This document shows, piece after piece, positions 24,092 through 33,037 of a stretch of 64,000 bases of DNA (the stretch's first letter is position 1; each line of letters begins with the position of its first letter). The notes beneath the pieces are model-generated. The model saw nothing but the letters and a program-made list of their open reading frames with translations, did no database searches and was not told the DNA's origin. The stretch is from Bradyrhizobium iriomotense. Lineage in GTDB: Bacteria; Pseudomonadota; Alphaproteobacteria; Rhizobiales; Xanthobacteraceae. The stretch is from assembly GCF_018130765.1 (NCBI RefSeq), contig NZ_JAFCJZ010000024.1:62001-126000 (forward strand), in the 5' to 3' direction. The translations under genes and the position numbers were made by a program.

Positions 24092-26253
24092 GCCTTTTTC
24101 CCCGCAGCCAGCAGTTTCCGATCGATGGGCAGGCGCCGTAGCGCCACGCCGGTTGCCGCGTAAATCGCATTGCGCAGCGCCGGTGGTCCGGCATTGACGC
24201 CGGCCTCGCCGATGCCGCCGGGGGCCTCGCCGCTTTTCACGACGATCACCTCGATCTTCGGCGTTTCGTTGATGCGCATCATGCGGTAGTTGTGGAAGTT
24301 CGACTGCTGCACGCGGCCCTTGTCGATGGTGATCTCGCCATAGAGCGCGGCGGTGAGGCCGAAGATCAGGCCGCCCTCGATCTGCGCCTTTACTGTGTCG
24401 GGGTTGACCGCGATGCCGGTGTCGACCACCGAAGTGATGCGGCGGAGCGTGATCTCGCCGATGTCGTCGATCTCGGCCTCCACCACGGTCGCGATGAAGC
24501 TTGCGAATGACGGCTGCACGCAGACGCCGCGGCCGACGCGCGGAGGCAGTGGTTGCCCCCAGCCGGATTTCTCCGCGACCTGATTGAGCACCGCGAGCAT
24601 GCGCGGGTTCTTCGTCAGCATGGACTTCCGGAATTCGATCGGGTCCTTGCCCGCCTTGCGCGCGAGCTCGTCCATCGCGCATTCGACCGCGAACACGTTG
24701 TTGTTCGGGCCGACGCCGCGCCAGAAGCCTGTCGGCACCGCCGGCGGCTCGGCGCGGACATATTCGACGTGGAAGTTGGCGAAGTCGTAGGGCGCATCCA
24801 CCGCGGCGTCGATCGCGTCGATGTCGATGCCCTTCTGGAACGCCGGCGGCAGCCAGCGCGCCAGCACGGCGGAGCCGGCGACCTTGTACTTCCAGCCCGC
24901 GACCTTGCCGTCGACCAGCGACGCCGTGATCTGGTCGCGATAGACCGGGCGATAGACGTCGTGCTGGATGTCCTCCTCGCGGGTCCACACCACCTTCACG
25001 GGATAGTCGACCTGTTTTGCGATCTTCACCGCCGCGACCACCATGTCCGGCTCGAGCTTGCGGCCGAAACCGCCGCCGAGCAGATGTTGGTTGACGATCA
25101 CCTTTTCGGCGGGAAGGCCGGCGGCCTTCGCCGCCTCGGACTGCACGCGGGTCATGATCTGCGTGCCGGTCCAGATCTCGCAGGCATCCGGCCTGACGTG
25201 GACGGTGGCGTTGATCGGCTCCATCGAGGCGTGCGCCAGGAACGGCAGCTCGTAGGCGGCCTCGAACTTGTCGCCGCTGGCCAGCGCCTTGGCGATGTCG
25301 CCGTCGGACTTGGCGACCGCGCCATCCTTTTCGCTGGCCTTGCGCAGATCGTCCCAGATGTCCTTGGTGGTGATCTCAGCGTTGGGTCCCTCGTTCCACT
25401 CGATCTTGAGCGCTTCGAGACCCTTCTTTGCCGCCCACATGTGATCGCCGATCACGGCGACGGCGTCGTCGAGCACGACGACCTTGCGCACGCCGGCGAT
25501 TTTCGTCGCGGCGCTGTCGTCGACCTTGCCGACCTTGCCGCCGAACACCGGGCAATTGGCGATCGCTGCGATCTTCATGCCCGGCAGGATCGCATCGATG
25601 CCGTAGAGCGCCTTGCCGTTGACCTTGTCCGGCGTGTCGAGCCGCTTCAACGGCTGGCCGATGAGGACGAAATCTTTGGGGTCCTTGATGGCGACGTCCT
25701 TGGGCGGCGTCTGGCCTTGCGCGGCAGGCGCCAGTTCGCCATAGCCGAGCTTGCGGCCACTTGCGGCATGCGCGACCACGCCCTTCGATGCGGTGCAGCT
25801 TGCAGGCTCGACGCCCCACTGGCTGGCTGCGGCCTGCACCAGCATCGCGCGCGCGGTGGCGCCGGCCTTGCGCAGCGGCAGCCACCAGGCGCGGATCGAG
25901 TTCGAGTTGCCGGTGACTTGCAGGCCGAAGGTCGGGTTGCCGTAGAGCTTGTCGTTCGGCGGGGCGTGCTGGACCTCGACCTTGCTCCAGTCGGCATCCA
26001 ACTCTTCGGCGATTACGGCCGAGATCGAGGTGTAGGTGCCTTGGCCCATCTCGACCTGCGGCATCATCAGGATCGTGCGGCCGGTCTCGTCGATGCGGAT
26101 GAAGGCGTTGGGCGCGAACTTGCCGTCGGTCACATCGCGCTGCACCGGCTCATTGGCGGCGGCGCGCAGCGGCAGATGGAAGGCGAGCAGGAAGCCGGTG
26201 GCGAGGCCGCCGGTGAGAAGCGCGCGGCGGGAGACGCTGTTGTGTGCATTCAT
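24088..26253 (-). CDS. Molybdopterin-binding subunit of a xanthine-dehydrogenase-family hydroxylase (IorB-like)
   Basis: 721 residues. A Tat signal is visible (VSRRALLTGGLATGFLLAF), so the enzyme is exported folded. Family motifs include PQVEMGQGTYTS (about residue 65), LLGGGFGRKLEPD (about residue 375), FWRGVGPNNNVFA and the C-terminal GGIGEAGVNAGPPALRNA carrying the active-site glutamate. This is the single-chain IorB type that lacks its own FAD subunit. It hydroxylates an aldehyde or N-heterocycle; the substrate is not determined. It is part of a three-gene operon with the 2Fe-2S subunit before and the cytochrome after. Confidence 0.93.
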   Translation of the reverse strand: MNAHNSVSRRALLTGGLATGFLLAFHLPLRAAANEPVQRDVTDGKFAPNAFIRIDETGRTILMMPQVEMGQGTYTSISAVIAEELDADWSKVEVQHAPPNDKLYGNPTFGLQVTGNSNSIRAWWLPLRKAGATARAMLVQAAASQWGVEPASCTASKGVVAHAASGRKLGYGELAPAAQGQTPPKDVAIKDPKDFVLIGQPLKRLDTPDKVNGKALYGIDAILPGMKIAAIANCPVFGGKVGKVDDSAATKIAGVRKVVVLDDAVAVIGDHMWAAKKGLEALKIEWNEGPNAEITTKDIWDDLRKASEKDGAVAKSDGDIAKALASGDKFEAAYELPFLAHASMEPINATVHVRPDACEIWTGTQIMTRVQSEAAKAAGLPAEKVIVNQHLLGGGFGRKLEPDMVVAAVKIAKQVDYPVKVVWTREEDIQHDVYRPVYRDQITASLVDGKVAGWKYKVAGSAVLARWLPPAFQKGIDIDAIDAAVDAPYDFANFHVEYVRAEPPAVPTGFWRGVGPNNNVFAVECAMDELARKAGKDPIEFRKSMLTKNPRMLAVLNQVAEKSGWGQPLPPRVGRGVCVQPSFASFIATVVEAEIDDIGEITLRRITSVVDTGIAVNPDTVKAQIEGGLIFGLTAALYGEITIDKGRVQQSNFHNYRMMRINETPKIEVIVVKSGEAPGGIGEAGVNAGPPALRNAIYAATGVALRRLPIDRKLLAAGKKA

Positions 26254-26261
26254 GGCGGACC

Positions 26262-26723
26262 TCAGGACTGGCCGTTGGCGGCGTGCTTGATGGCCTCGCG
26301 GATGCGGACATAGGTGCCGCAGCGGCAGATGTTGCCGGCCATCGCGGCGTCGATATCGGAATCGTCAGGGTTCGGCGTTGCCGCCAGCAGCGCGGCAGCG
26401 GCCATGATCTGGCCGGACTGGCAGTAACCGCACTGGATCACTTCGGCCTCGAGCCAGGCCTTCTGCACCTTCGCGCCGGCAGGCGTACTGCCGACATGTT
26501 CGATGGTGGTCACAGTGCGGTTCGCGACCGCGCTCACCGGCAGCACGCAGGAGCGCACCGCCTTGCCGTCGACATGCACCGTGCAGGCGCCGCACTGCGC
26601 GATGCCGCAGCCGAACTTGGTTCCGGTCATCCCGAGGATGTCGCGCAGCACCCACAGCAAGGGCATTTCAGGTGGCGCGTCGAACGATTTCGTTTCGCCG
26701 TTGATGGTGAGAGTTGTTGCCAT
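26262..26723 (-). CDS. 2Fe-2S subunit of the molybdenum hydroxylase (IorA-like)
   Basis: 153 residues. The plant-type cluster motif is GCGIAQCGACTVHVDG (about residues 40-55) and the C-terminal helical-domain cluster motif is CGYCQSGQ ... CRCGTY (about residues 98-137). It transfers electrons from the Mo subunit to the cytochrome. The ATG at 26723 has AAGGGG 6 bases upstream; an ATG six bases earlier is too close to that site. A 31-bp inverted repeat lies about 60 bases upstream of the start. Confidence 0.95.
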   Translation of the reverse strand: MATTLTINGETKSFDAPPEMPLLWVLRDILGMTGTKFGCGIAQCGACTVHVDGKAVRSCVLPVSAVANRTVTTIEHVGSTPAGAKVQKAWLEAEVIQCGYCQSGQIMAAAALLAATPNPDDSDIDAAMAGNICRCGTYVRIREAIKHAANGQS

Positions 26724-26783
26724 ATGCATCCCCTTGCTCGACGATCGCTTGCGGCGTCGGCGAATTTGCGCGCGACCATAATC

Positions 26784-26814
26784 ATAACGACGCGAAACGA
26801 TGAAGCGTCGTTAT
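26784..26814. promoter_or_regulatory. 10-bp inverted repeat upstream of the molybdenum hydroxylase operon (candidate operator)
   Basis: ATAACGACGC and GCGTCGTTAT are perfect inverted arms separated by 11 bases. The site is 61-91 bases upstream of the 2Fe-2S subunit start, a normal position for a regulator site. No regulator gene adjoins the operon. Confidence 0.5.
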
Positions 26815-27070
26815 TTCTCGCAATGCATATTTGCGCGGGCGAAGCGTCAGGCCATGACGTTCACGAATTTGTGCGGCGATCGCAGCAAGCGTTTGGGCTG
26901 TTTTATATGATAAGCGTCATGTTTTTACATTTTCTCCTTATATTCCGGCGCGTTTTCTTTATGCGCGTCGTTGACCGTCGCACGTGATCGTGCGAATGCG
27001 CAAAGCCATGCGATGACGAAATTCGTGCGATTGGGAAAGTCAGGGACGGCGGACGCGGCAGACATTGTTG
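26815..27070. other. AT-rich intergenic stretch with a short palindrome, no recognised gene
   Basis: Bases 26890-26960 are clearly AT-rich compared with the rest of the window. At 26978-26995, TCGCACG and CGTGCGA flank TGAT as a perfect 7-bp inverted repeat. A 54-codon open frame from 26824 has no ribosome binding site and is not called as a gene. Nothing else is seen. Confidence 0.4.
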
Positions 27071-27235
27071 TGCCCTCTCCCCTTGTGGGAGAGGGCGGCG
27101 ACGCCGGTAGATGCAGACTCACTGGGTGAGGGGTCTGTCTCCGCGTATGATCCTCTCTCATTCCGAAGCAGCTTTGTCCGCTGATAGAGACCCCTCATCC
27201 GGCGCTTCGCGCCACCTTCTCCCACAAGGGGAGGA
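27071..27235. repeat. Intergenic mosaic palindrome, copy 3 of 6
   Basis: The outer arms (CCCTCTCCCCTTGTGGGAGAGG at left, CCTTCTCCCACAAGGGGAGG at right) match copy 2; the middle differs. It lies beyond the 3' end of the chemoreceptor gene at 27402. Confidence 0.88.
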
Positions 27236-27401
27236 TGGCTATTTCGGAATAATAGCATTATGCCCCTGTTTTGCCCGACGAGTCAAAACGCGCGGTGGCC
27301 TGCCTGCGTAAGCCATTGATTCCGCACACCCCAGCTACTGTGCATGGGGTTGTTTTCGAGCTTTTTATTTCAGGGGCGCCGCAACGCCGTCGCGGCGGCC
27401 C

Positions 27402-28826
27402 TCAGCCCTGGCGAAAGCCCATCCGGAAGGCGCCCCAGTGCCTGCCGCGGATCACGATCGGCGAGGAAAGGTCCTTCATCAGCACGAACTGCCCGCCGCC
27501 CATGTCGCGACGATAGGTCTGCAGCAGGAACGGTTTTGTGTTGGCCGCGACCTTCATCACCGCGCGATCGGTGAACAGGCGGCGGTTGCGGCAATTGGCG
27601 TTGTTCCAGACCGGGTCCTTGCCCTGCGGCAGGCGGTAGTTCGGATTGTGGGTCGGCAGGTACCCGCCCTTGGCCCAGGCGACGCAGAACACGATGCGGG
27701 GATCTGATTTCTGGATCGGGTCCTGGATCGCGGGCAGCACGCGATCGGTGAACTCGACGTAGGCCGTGTTGTATTGCTTCGGATCGGTGCCCGATATCTC
27801 GCGATAGTTCTCGTCCATGAGCTGGTCGAGCGTGATCTCGCCGCGGTCGATCGCGGCCTCGAACTCGGCCGAGATCTGCTTGGCGGTCTCGACGACGACA
27901 CGGATCAGCGGCGCGTCCGACGTCTCGACGCCGCTGTCGGCGATCAGCGCGATCAGGCCTTCGGAGGTGTCGAGCAACTTTGCAATGCGCCGGTCGGCAT
28001 TCCCAAGATCGCGCGAGGACAGGTCGACGCCCTTGGCGAGCTCGTTGAGCTCGCTGATGACGGTGTCGCAGTGGCCGAGATTGGAGGTCGCCGCGCGCGC
28101 GACGCTGTCGATCTCCGCCTCCACCGAGGCAAAGCCCTGCTGGACGCGCGAGATGATGCCGGAGATCTGCTGGGCGCCTTCGCCGGCGGTCTTGGCGCGC
28201 TGCGAGGCGTCGCTGCTTTCGCCGATCAGGCCTTCGATCTGGCCGTCGAGATCGCGCACGGTGTCGGAGATCTGATGCGTGGCCTGGCGGGTGGCCTCCG
28301 CAAGATTCTTCACTTCGCTCGCGACCACCGCAAAGCCGCGGCCGGCATTGCCGGCGCGCGCGGCTTCGATGGTTGCGTTCAGCGCGAGCAGGTTGGTCTG
28401 CTTCGCGATCGCCTCGATCGAGCCGGACACTTTTGCGACCTGCGCCAGCGCCGAGCCGACGGCGCTGAGGCGCGTCTCGATCCGTTCCACTGCCGCGACC
28501 AGCTCGGAGATGTGGCTGACCGCGGTATCGACCGCGCTGCGCGACTGTGCGATCTCGCCGACCGCCGCCGACGTCGTCGTCTGCACCGCCTGCGATGCGT
28601 TGGCGATGTCGTGGTTGGCCGAGACCATCGTCTCCGCCGTCTTCTGGAGATGGTGGAACCGTTCCGACTGGTTGGCGACGCGGTTGGCCACTTCCTGGAC
28701 GTTGCCGGCGATGTCGGCGAGCTCGACGCCGAGGCCGCCGATGCGGTCGGCGAGCTGGTCGATCAGGCGTTCAGCCAGCGTCCGGTTCGATCCGGTGTCC
28801 AGTACTGCAAGTTGTGCCAGGGACAT
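27402..28826 (-). CDS. Soluble chemoreceptor-like protein with C-terminal sensory domain
   Basis: 474 residues with no transmembrane helix. The N-terminal 300 residues are the methyl-accepting signalling coiled coil; the conserved tip is EAIAKQTNLLALNATIEAARAGNAG near residues 140-165, followed by GFAVVASEVKNLAE. The C-terminal ~160 residues form a globular domain (about 310-474) with NRRLFTDRAVMKVAANTK and a terminal GRHWGAFRMGF, resembling intracellular Cache-like modules. It should signal to CheA/CheW from the cytoplasm. The next gene upstream encodes a longer paralogue with the same C-terminal domain. Confidence 0.85.
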   Translation of the reverse strand: MSLAQLAVLDTGSNRTLAERLIDQLADRIGGLGVELADIAGNVQEVANRVANQSERFHHLQKTAETMVSANHDIANASQAVQTTTSAAVGEIAQSRSAVDTAVSHISELVAAVERIETRLSAVGSALAQVAKVSGSIEAIAKQTNLLALNATIEAARAGNAGRGFAVVASEVKNLAEATRQATHQISDTVRDLDGQIEGLIGESSDASQRAKTAGEGAQQISGIISRVQQGFASVEAEIDSVARAATSNLGHCDTVISELNELAKGVDLSSRDLGNADRRIAKLLDTSEGLIALIADSGVETSDAPLIRVVVETAKQISAEFEAAIDRGEITLDQLMDENYREISGTDPKQYNTAYVEFTDRVLPAIQDPIQKSDPRIVFCVAWAKGGYLPTHNPNYRLPQGKDPVWNNANCRNRRLFTDRAVMKVAANTKPFLLQTYRRDMGGGQFVLMKDLSSPIVIRGRHWGAFRMGFRQG

Positions 28827-28945
28827 GTACGCGCTCTCTCCAGTCGGGGCCGGTAATCGGCTCTCGGCGGCATTCCCATTCCAGTTTCGACGTTAGAGGA
28901 TGATTCGCGGCCGGCGTCTTGCCCAGGAGTGCACGAGAGAGTGCA

Positions 28946-30694
28946 TTACAGCTTGTATGCGGTGCGAAATCCGCCCCAGTGCCGGCCCTTGACGCGGATC
29001 GGCACATCGATCTCGCGCATCATCACCGTGTTCCCGTTGCCCATGTCGCGGGCATAGCTCTGGACCAGGTACGAGCGCAGGTTGTGGGCGGCGGCGAGCC
29101 CCGCCGGATCGTTGAAGATGCGCCGGTTGCGACTGTTGGCCGTGTTCCAGGCGACGTCGCCCGGCCGCTGCGGATGCGAATAGATCTTGTTGTGCACCGG
29201 TAGGAAGCCGTTGCGGTCGACCATGGCGCAGAACGCCATGCGCGGGTCCTTGGCGAGGAAGGCCTCCTGGAACGGCGGCAGCGCGCGGTCGGCCCAGTCG
29301 AGATAGCGGGTGCGGTATTGCTGCGGATTGGTGCCGGCGATCTCCACATAGTCGGTGTCGAAGAGGTCGTCGACCTTGACCTCGCCGCGCGCGACCGCTT
29401 GCTCGAAGATCTGGGTCACCGCGTTGCCCGCTTCCATGGCGCGGGTGACGAACTCGGTGTTCTCCTCGTGGATCGACCAGAGCTTGTCCTCGATCTTCTC
29501 ACTGAGCTCGGCATTGGGGCTGACGAATTGCGCACGGGCGCCGGCCTTGGACTGCTCCGTCACGCGCAGGCGGCAGGCGCCGACCTGTTCGAGGCTGCCT
29601 TCGATCATCGCCTGCGGCGCCAGCCGGCCGGCGTCTGCGCCGCCGATCAGCACCCCCTCCATCGAGATTTCATAGACCGGCATCACGGCGCGCGCGGTTT
29701 CGAACTTGAGGTGGCAGGGCAGCCGCTCGGTCTTGCGGCGGTCGTCATGCTCGTTCTGGCGCAGCAGCACCGCGCAGCGCGATTTCAGCTTCTGGGCGAA
29801 GGTGGTGACCGCTTTGCCAGCGCTGGCGACGCTCTCGCCGTGGGTTTCGGCCGCCTTGGTCGCGGCGTCGATCTCGGCCGCGCTCTCGCCGACCGACACG
29901 ATGAACTCCGAGGCGCTCGCGGCATTGCCGGAAACCTCGCTCGTGGTGGCGTTCTGCTCGGCCACCGCGCCGTTGACGGTCTCGAACACCGGGCGGATCG
30001 CCTCGATCGCCTGCGCGATACGGTGCACGGCATCGGCTGAGCCCGCGGCGTCGCGCTGCAGCGCGTCGATCTTTTTTGTGATCTCTTCGGTGGCGCCTTG
30101 CGTCTGCACCGCGAGCGCCTTGACCTCGGTGGCGACCACCGCAAATCCCTTGCCGGCGGCGCCGGCGCGCGCGGCCTCGATGGTCGAGTTGAGCGCGAGC
30201 AGCGTCGTCTGCCGCGCGATCTGTGCGATCAGATTGACGACGTTGCCGATGGCGGCGGAGGACTCGCGCAAGCGGTCGACATTGGCGCGCGCCTCTTGTG
30301 CTGCGGCACTGGCCTCGTCGGCGAGCTTGCCGGCCGCGCGGACCTGCGCCCCGATGCCTTGCGCGGACTGGGTGAACTTGTCGGCGGCATGGGCGAAGGT
30401 GGAGGCGGTCGATTGCGCCGCATTGGTGCGGCCGGTCAGGGCATCGGTGCGGTCGCGAATGGCGGAAAGCGTCGCGGCGGTCGCTTCGGCGCCGCCGGCC
30501 ACCGAATTGGCGGCGCGCTCGAGCTGGCGAATCATGGCGCCGAGCTCGAGTTCCAGCAGTTCCAGGATTTCCCTGGCCGAATCGCCCTCATAGGCCGGAA
30601 CGGGCTCGGAAATGGCCGCCGGCTGCACAGCCTGCGGGGTGGCCGCAGGCGCAGCCATATCAGGCAGACGCTTCCGAAACAGTCCGAATGCCAT
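28946..30694 (-). CDS. Soluble chemoreceptor-like protein with PilZ-like insert and C-terminal sensory domain
   Basis: 582 residues from ATG 30694 (MAFGLFRKRLPDMAAP); an upstream ATG would add an unlikely leader. No transmembrane helix. A signalling coiled coil has its tip at IAQIARQTTLLALNSTIEAARAG (about residues 185-205). It is followed by RRKTERLPCHLKF ... YEISMEGVLIGG (about residues 350-400), which resembles a PilZ domain (Arg cluster and SxxG), and then the Cache-like domain shared with the neighbour, ending GRHWGGFRTAYKL. The PilZ-type segment would let cyclic-di-GMP act on chemosensory signalling, but the Asp/Asn of its second motif is replaced by Glu, so binding is uncertain. Confidence 0.83.
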   Translation of the reverse strand: MAFGLFRKRLPDMAAPAATPQAVQPAAISEPVPAYEGDSAREILELLELELGAMIRQLERAANSVAGGAEATAATLSAIRDRTDALTGRTNAAQSTASTFAHAADKFTQSAQGIGAQVRAAGKLADEASAAAQEARANVDRLRESSAAIGNVVNLIAQIARQTTLLALNSTIEAARAGAAGKGFAVVATEVKALAVQTQGATEEITKKIDALQRDAAGSADAVHRIAQAIEAIRPVFETVNGAVAEQNATTSEVSGNAASASEFIVSVGESAAEIDAATKAAETHGESVASAGKAVTTFAQKLKSRCAVLLRQNEHDDRRKTERLPCHLKFETARAVMPVYEISMEGVLIGGADAGRLAPQAMIEGSLEQVGACRLRVTEQSKAGARAQFVSPNAELSEKIEDKLWSIHEENTEFVTRAMEAGNAVTQIFEQAVARGEVKVDDLFDTDYVEIAGTNPQQYRTRYLDWADRALPPFQEAFLAKDPRMAFCAMVDRNGFLPVHNKIYSHPQRPGDVAWNTANSRNRRIFNDPAGLAAAHNLRSYLVQSYARDMGNGNTVMMREIDVPIRVKGRHWGGFRTAYKL

Positions 30695-30912
30695 CAGGTG
30701 TCTCTTGTCGGTGGGCGGGCGGACGCTATTTTCGCAGGCCGGAATGAAATCAGGGTTAACAATGCCCGACATCTGGGCACGGACCATTCCGGTGGCTATC
30801 TTTACAGTGCTACCTTGAAGCCTCACGGCCCTTTGATTCCGGTGGGTTGGCGGCCTATAAGGCCGCGCTTCCCACGCTCACCTTTGGCTGACTATTCCTC
30901 AAGAGACCACGC

Positions 30913-31659
30913 ATGGCCGGACATTCCCAATTCAAGAACATCATGCACCGCAAGGGGCGGCAGGATGCGCAGAAGTCGAAACTGTTCGGCAAGCTGGCGC
31001 GGGAAATCACCGTCGCCGCCAAGCTGGGGACGCCCGACCCCGCCATGAACCCGCGCCTGCGCGCCGCCGTGATCGCCGCGCGCCAGGAGAACATGCCGAA
31101 GGACAATATCGAGCGCGCCATCAAGAAGGCGCTCGGCAGCGACGGCGAGAACTATGACGAGATCCGCTACGAGGGCTATGGCCCGGGCGGCGTCGCCGTC
31201 ATCGTCGAGGCGCTGACCGACAACCGCAACCGCGCCGCCTCCGACATCCGCTCCTTCTTCACCAAGTCCGGCGGCAATCTTGGCGAAACCGGCTCGGTCT
31301 CGTTCATGTTCGACCGCACGGGCGTCATCGAATACGACCGCAGCGTCGCCGATGACGATGCGGTGCTCGATGCCGCGATCGAGGCCGGCGCCGACGACGT
31401 CGTCTCCGGCGAAGGCGGCCACGAGATCTACGCCTCGACCGAAGGCTATCGCGACGTCGCCAAGGCGCTGGAAGCCAAGTTCGGCGAGCCGCGCAAGGCC
31501 GCGCTGATCTGGAAGCCGCAGAATACGGTCGCCGTCGACGACGAGACCGGTGAGAAGCTGCTCAAGCTGATGGACCTGCTCAACGAGCACGACGACGTCC
31601 AGAACGTCTACGCCAATTTCGAGGTGTCGGACGCGCTTGTTGCGAAGATGGGCGGGTAG
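30913..31659 (+). CDS. yebC: YebC/PmpR-family protein
   Basis: 248 residues, family length. It starts MAGHSQFKNIMHRKGRQDAQ and has the family motif AVIAARQENMPKDNIERAIKKA (residues about 53-73) and YEGYGPGGVAVIVEALTDN. Members were named transcription regulators; recent work links them to relief of ribosome stalling. Gene order yebC-ruvC-ruvA-ruvB is widely conserved and supports the call. A repeat lies between it and ruvC. Confidence 0.95.
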   Translation: MAGHSQFKNIMHRKGRQDAQKSKLFGKLAREITVAAKLGTPDPAMNPRLRAAVIAARQENMPKDNIERAIKKALGSDGENYDEIRYEGYGPGGVAVIVEALTDNRNRAASDIRSFFTKSGGNLGETGSVSFMFDRTGVIEYDRSVADDDAVLDAAIEAGADDVVSGEGGHEIYASTEGYRDVAKALEAKFGEPRKAALIWKPQNTVAVDDETGEKLLKLMDLLNEHDDVQNVYANFEVSDALVAKMGG

Positions 31660-31678
31660 TAGGGCCGCTCGGTCGGTG

Positions 31679-31816
31679 CGCTCCCTCGCCCCGCTCTTGC
31701 GGGGAGAGGGTTGGGGTGAGGGGCCTCTCTCGACACGTGCGATCGGTGTGAGACCTATACCCCCTCACCCGGATCGCAAGGGCGATCCGACCTCTCCCGG
31801 CAAGTGGGGAGAGGTG
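31679..31816. repeat. Intergenic mosaic palindrome, copy 4 of 6
   Basis: CCCTCGCCCCGCTCTTGCGGGGAGAGGG at left faces CCTCTCCCGGCAAGTGGGGAGAGG at right; GGATCGCAAGGGCGATCC forms an inner hairpin. It separates yebC and ruvC. Confidence 0.85.
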
Positions 31817-31895
31817 AAGAGCACGCCCCCACTTCCCCTGTTACTTCCGTTCTGTTTCTGTTTCCCCGGCCGCGGCCAGCCGCTATCACTGGCCC

Positions 31896-32423
31896 ATGAC
31901 TGCGCTCCCGATTCGTGGCCCCGTTCGCATCATCGGCATCGACCCCGGCCTGCGCCGCACCGGCTGGGGCGTGATCGAGGCCGAGGGCAATCGCCTGATC
32001 TATGTCGCCTGCGGCTCGGTGGAACCGCCGGACGATCTGCCCTTGTCGAGCCGGCTGCTCGCGATCCACGAAGGGCTCGCATCCGTCCTGTCCAGCCACC
32101 AGCCGATGGAAGCTGCGGTCGAGCAGACTTTTGTGAACAAGGACGGCGTTGCGACGCTGAAGCTCGGCCAGGCCCGCGGCGTCGCCATGCTGGCGCCCGC
32201 AATGTTCGGCATCAGTGTCGCTGAATACGCGCCGAACCAGGTCAAGAAGACGGTGGTCGGCGCCGGCCACGCCGACAAGCAACAGATCGCGATGATGCTG
32301 AAGATATTGCTGCCGAAAGCCGAGCCGCCGTCCGCCGATGCTGCCGACGCGCTCGCCATCGCCATCACCCACGCCCATCACCGCCAGAGCACGGCGCTCA
32401 GGCTGAAGGTGGCGGGACTATGA
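31896..32423 (+). CDS. ruvC: Holliday-junction endonuclease RuvC
   Basis: 175 residues. Catalytic acidic residues are in IGIDPGLRRTGWG (Asp, about residue 15), VEQTFVNKD (Glu, about residue 75) and PSADAADALAIAITHAH (two Asp near 148-151). It cuts Holliday junctions resolved by the RuvAB branch-migration motor. Its stop overlaps the ruvA start (ATGA). Confidence 0.97.
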   Translation: MTALPIRGPVRIIGIDPGLRRTGWGVIEAEGNRLIYVACGSVEPPDDLPLSSRLLAIHEGLASVLSSHQPMEAAVEQTFVNKDGVATLKLGQARGVAMLAPAMFGISVAEYAPNQVKKTVVGAGHADKQQIAMMLKILLPKAEPPSADAADALAIAITHAHHRQSTALRLKVAGL

Positions 32424-33037
32424 TCGGTAAGCTCAAGGGCCTGATCGATTCCTACGGCGAGGATTTCGTCATCCTCGACGTCGGCGGTGTCGGCTACCAG
32501 GTGCATTGTTCATCGCGCACGTTGCAGCATCTGCCGTCGCCCGGCGAAGCCGCCGTGCTGTCGATCGAGACTTACGTCCGCGAGGACCAGATCAAACTGT
32601 TTGGCTTTCGCACCGACCAGGAGCGCGAATGGTTTCGCCTGCTCCAGACCGTGCAGGGCGTCGGCGCCAAGGTCGCGCTTGCGGTGCTCGGCACGCTACA
32701 GCCTTCCGATCTCGCCAATGCCATTGCGCTGCGCGACAAGGCTGCGGTGTCGCGCACGCCCGGCGTCGGCCCCAAGGTCGCCGAGCGCATTGTCACCGAA
32801 TTGAAGGACAAGGCGCCGGCCTTCGCCAATGTCGATCCGGCCGTCGTGCATCTCGCCGGTGCCGTCGACGACCAGCGTGCGCCGCGCCCGGTGGCGGATG
32901 CGATCTCCGCGCTGGTCAATCTCGGCTACGGCCAGCCGCAGGCGGCCGCCGCGATTGCATCGGCCTCGCGCAGCGCGGGTGAAGGCGCCGAGACGGCGCA
33001 GCTCATTCGCCTCGGCCTGAAGGAACTGGCGAAGTGA
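32420..33037 (+). CDS. ruvA: Holliday-junction binding protein RuvA
   Basis: 205 residues. An N-terminal OB fold (MIGKLKGLIDSYGEDFVILDVGGVGYQVHC) is followed by helix-hairpin-helix motifs (VQGVGAKVALAVLG and TPGVGPKVAERIV) and a C-terminal RuvB-contact domain (LVNLGYGQPQAAAAI). It forms tetramers that load RuvB on the junction. Coupled to ruvC and ruvB by 4-base overlaps. Confidence 0.97.
   Translation: MIGKLKGLIDSYGEDFVILDVGGVGYQVHCSSRTLQHLPSPGEAAVLSIETYVREDQIKLFGFRTDQEREWFRLLQTVQGVGAKVALAVLGTLQPSDLANAIALRDKAAVSRTPGVGPKVAERIVTELKDKAPAFANVDPAVVHLAGAVDDQRAPRPVADAISALVNLGYGQPQAAAAIASASRSAGEGAETAQLIRLGLKELAK

Noticed and set aside
22748..24988. Long continuous frame through the cytochrome c gene and into the Mo-subunit gene
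   Set aside because: The first part is out of frame with the Mo subunit; the true cytochrome starts at 24091.
26824..26987. 54-codon frame with a hydrophobic centre in the AT-rich gap
   Set aside because: No ribosome binding site and no recognisable pattern; hydrophobicity follows from the AT-rich composition.
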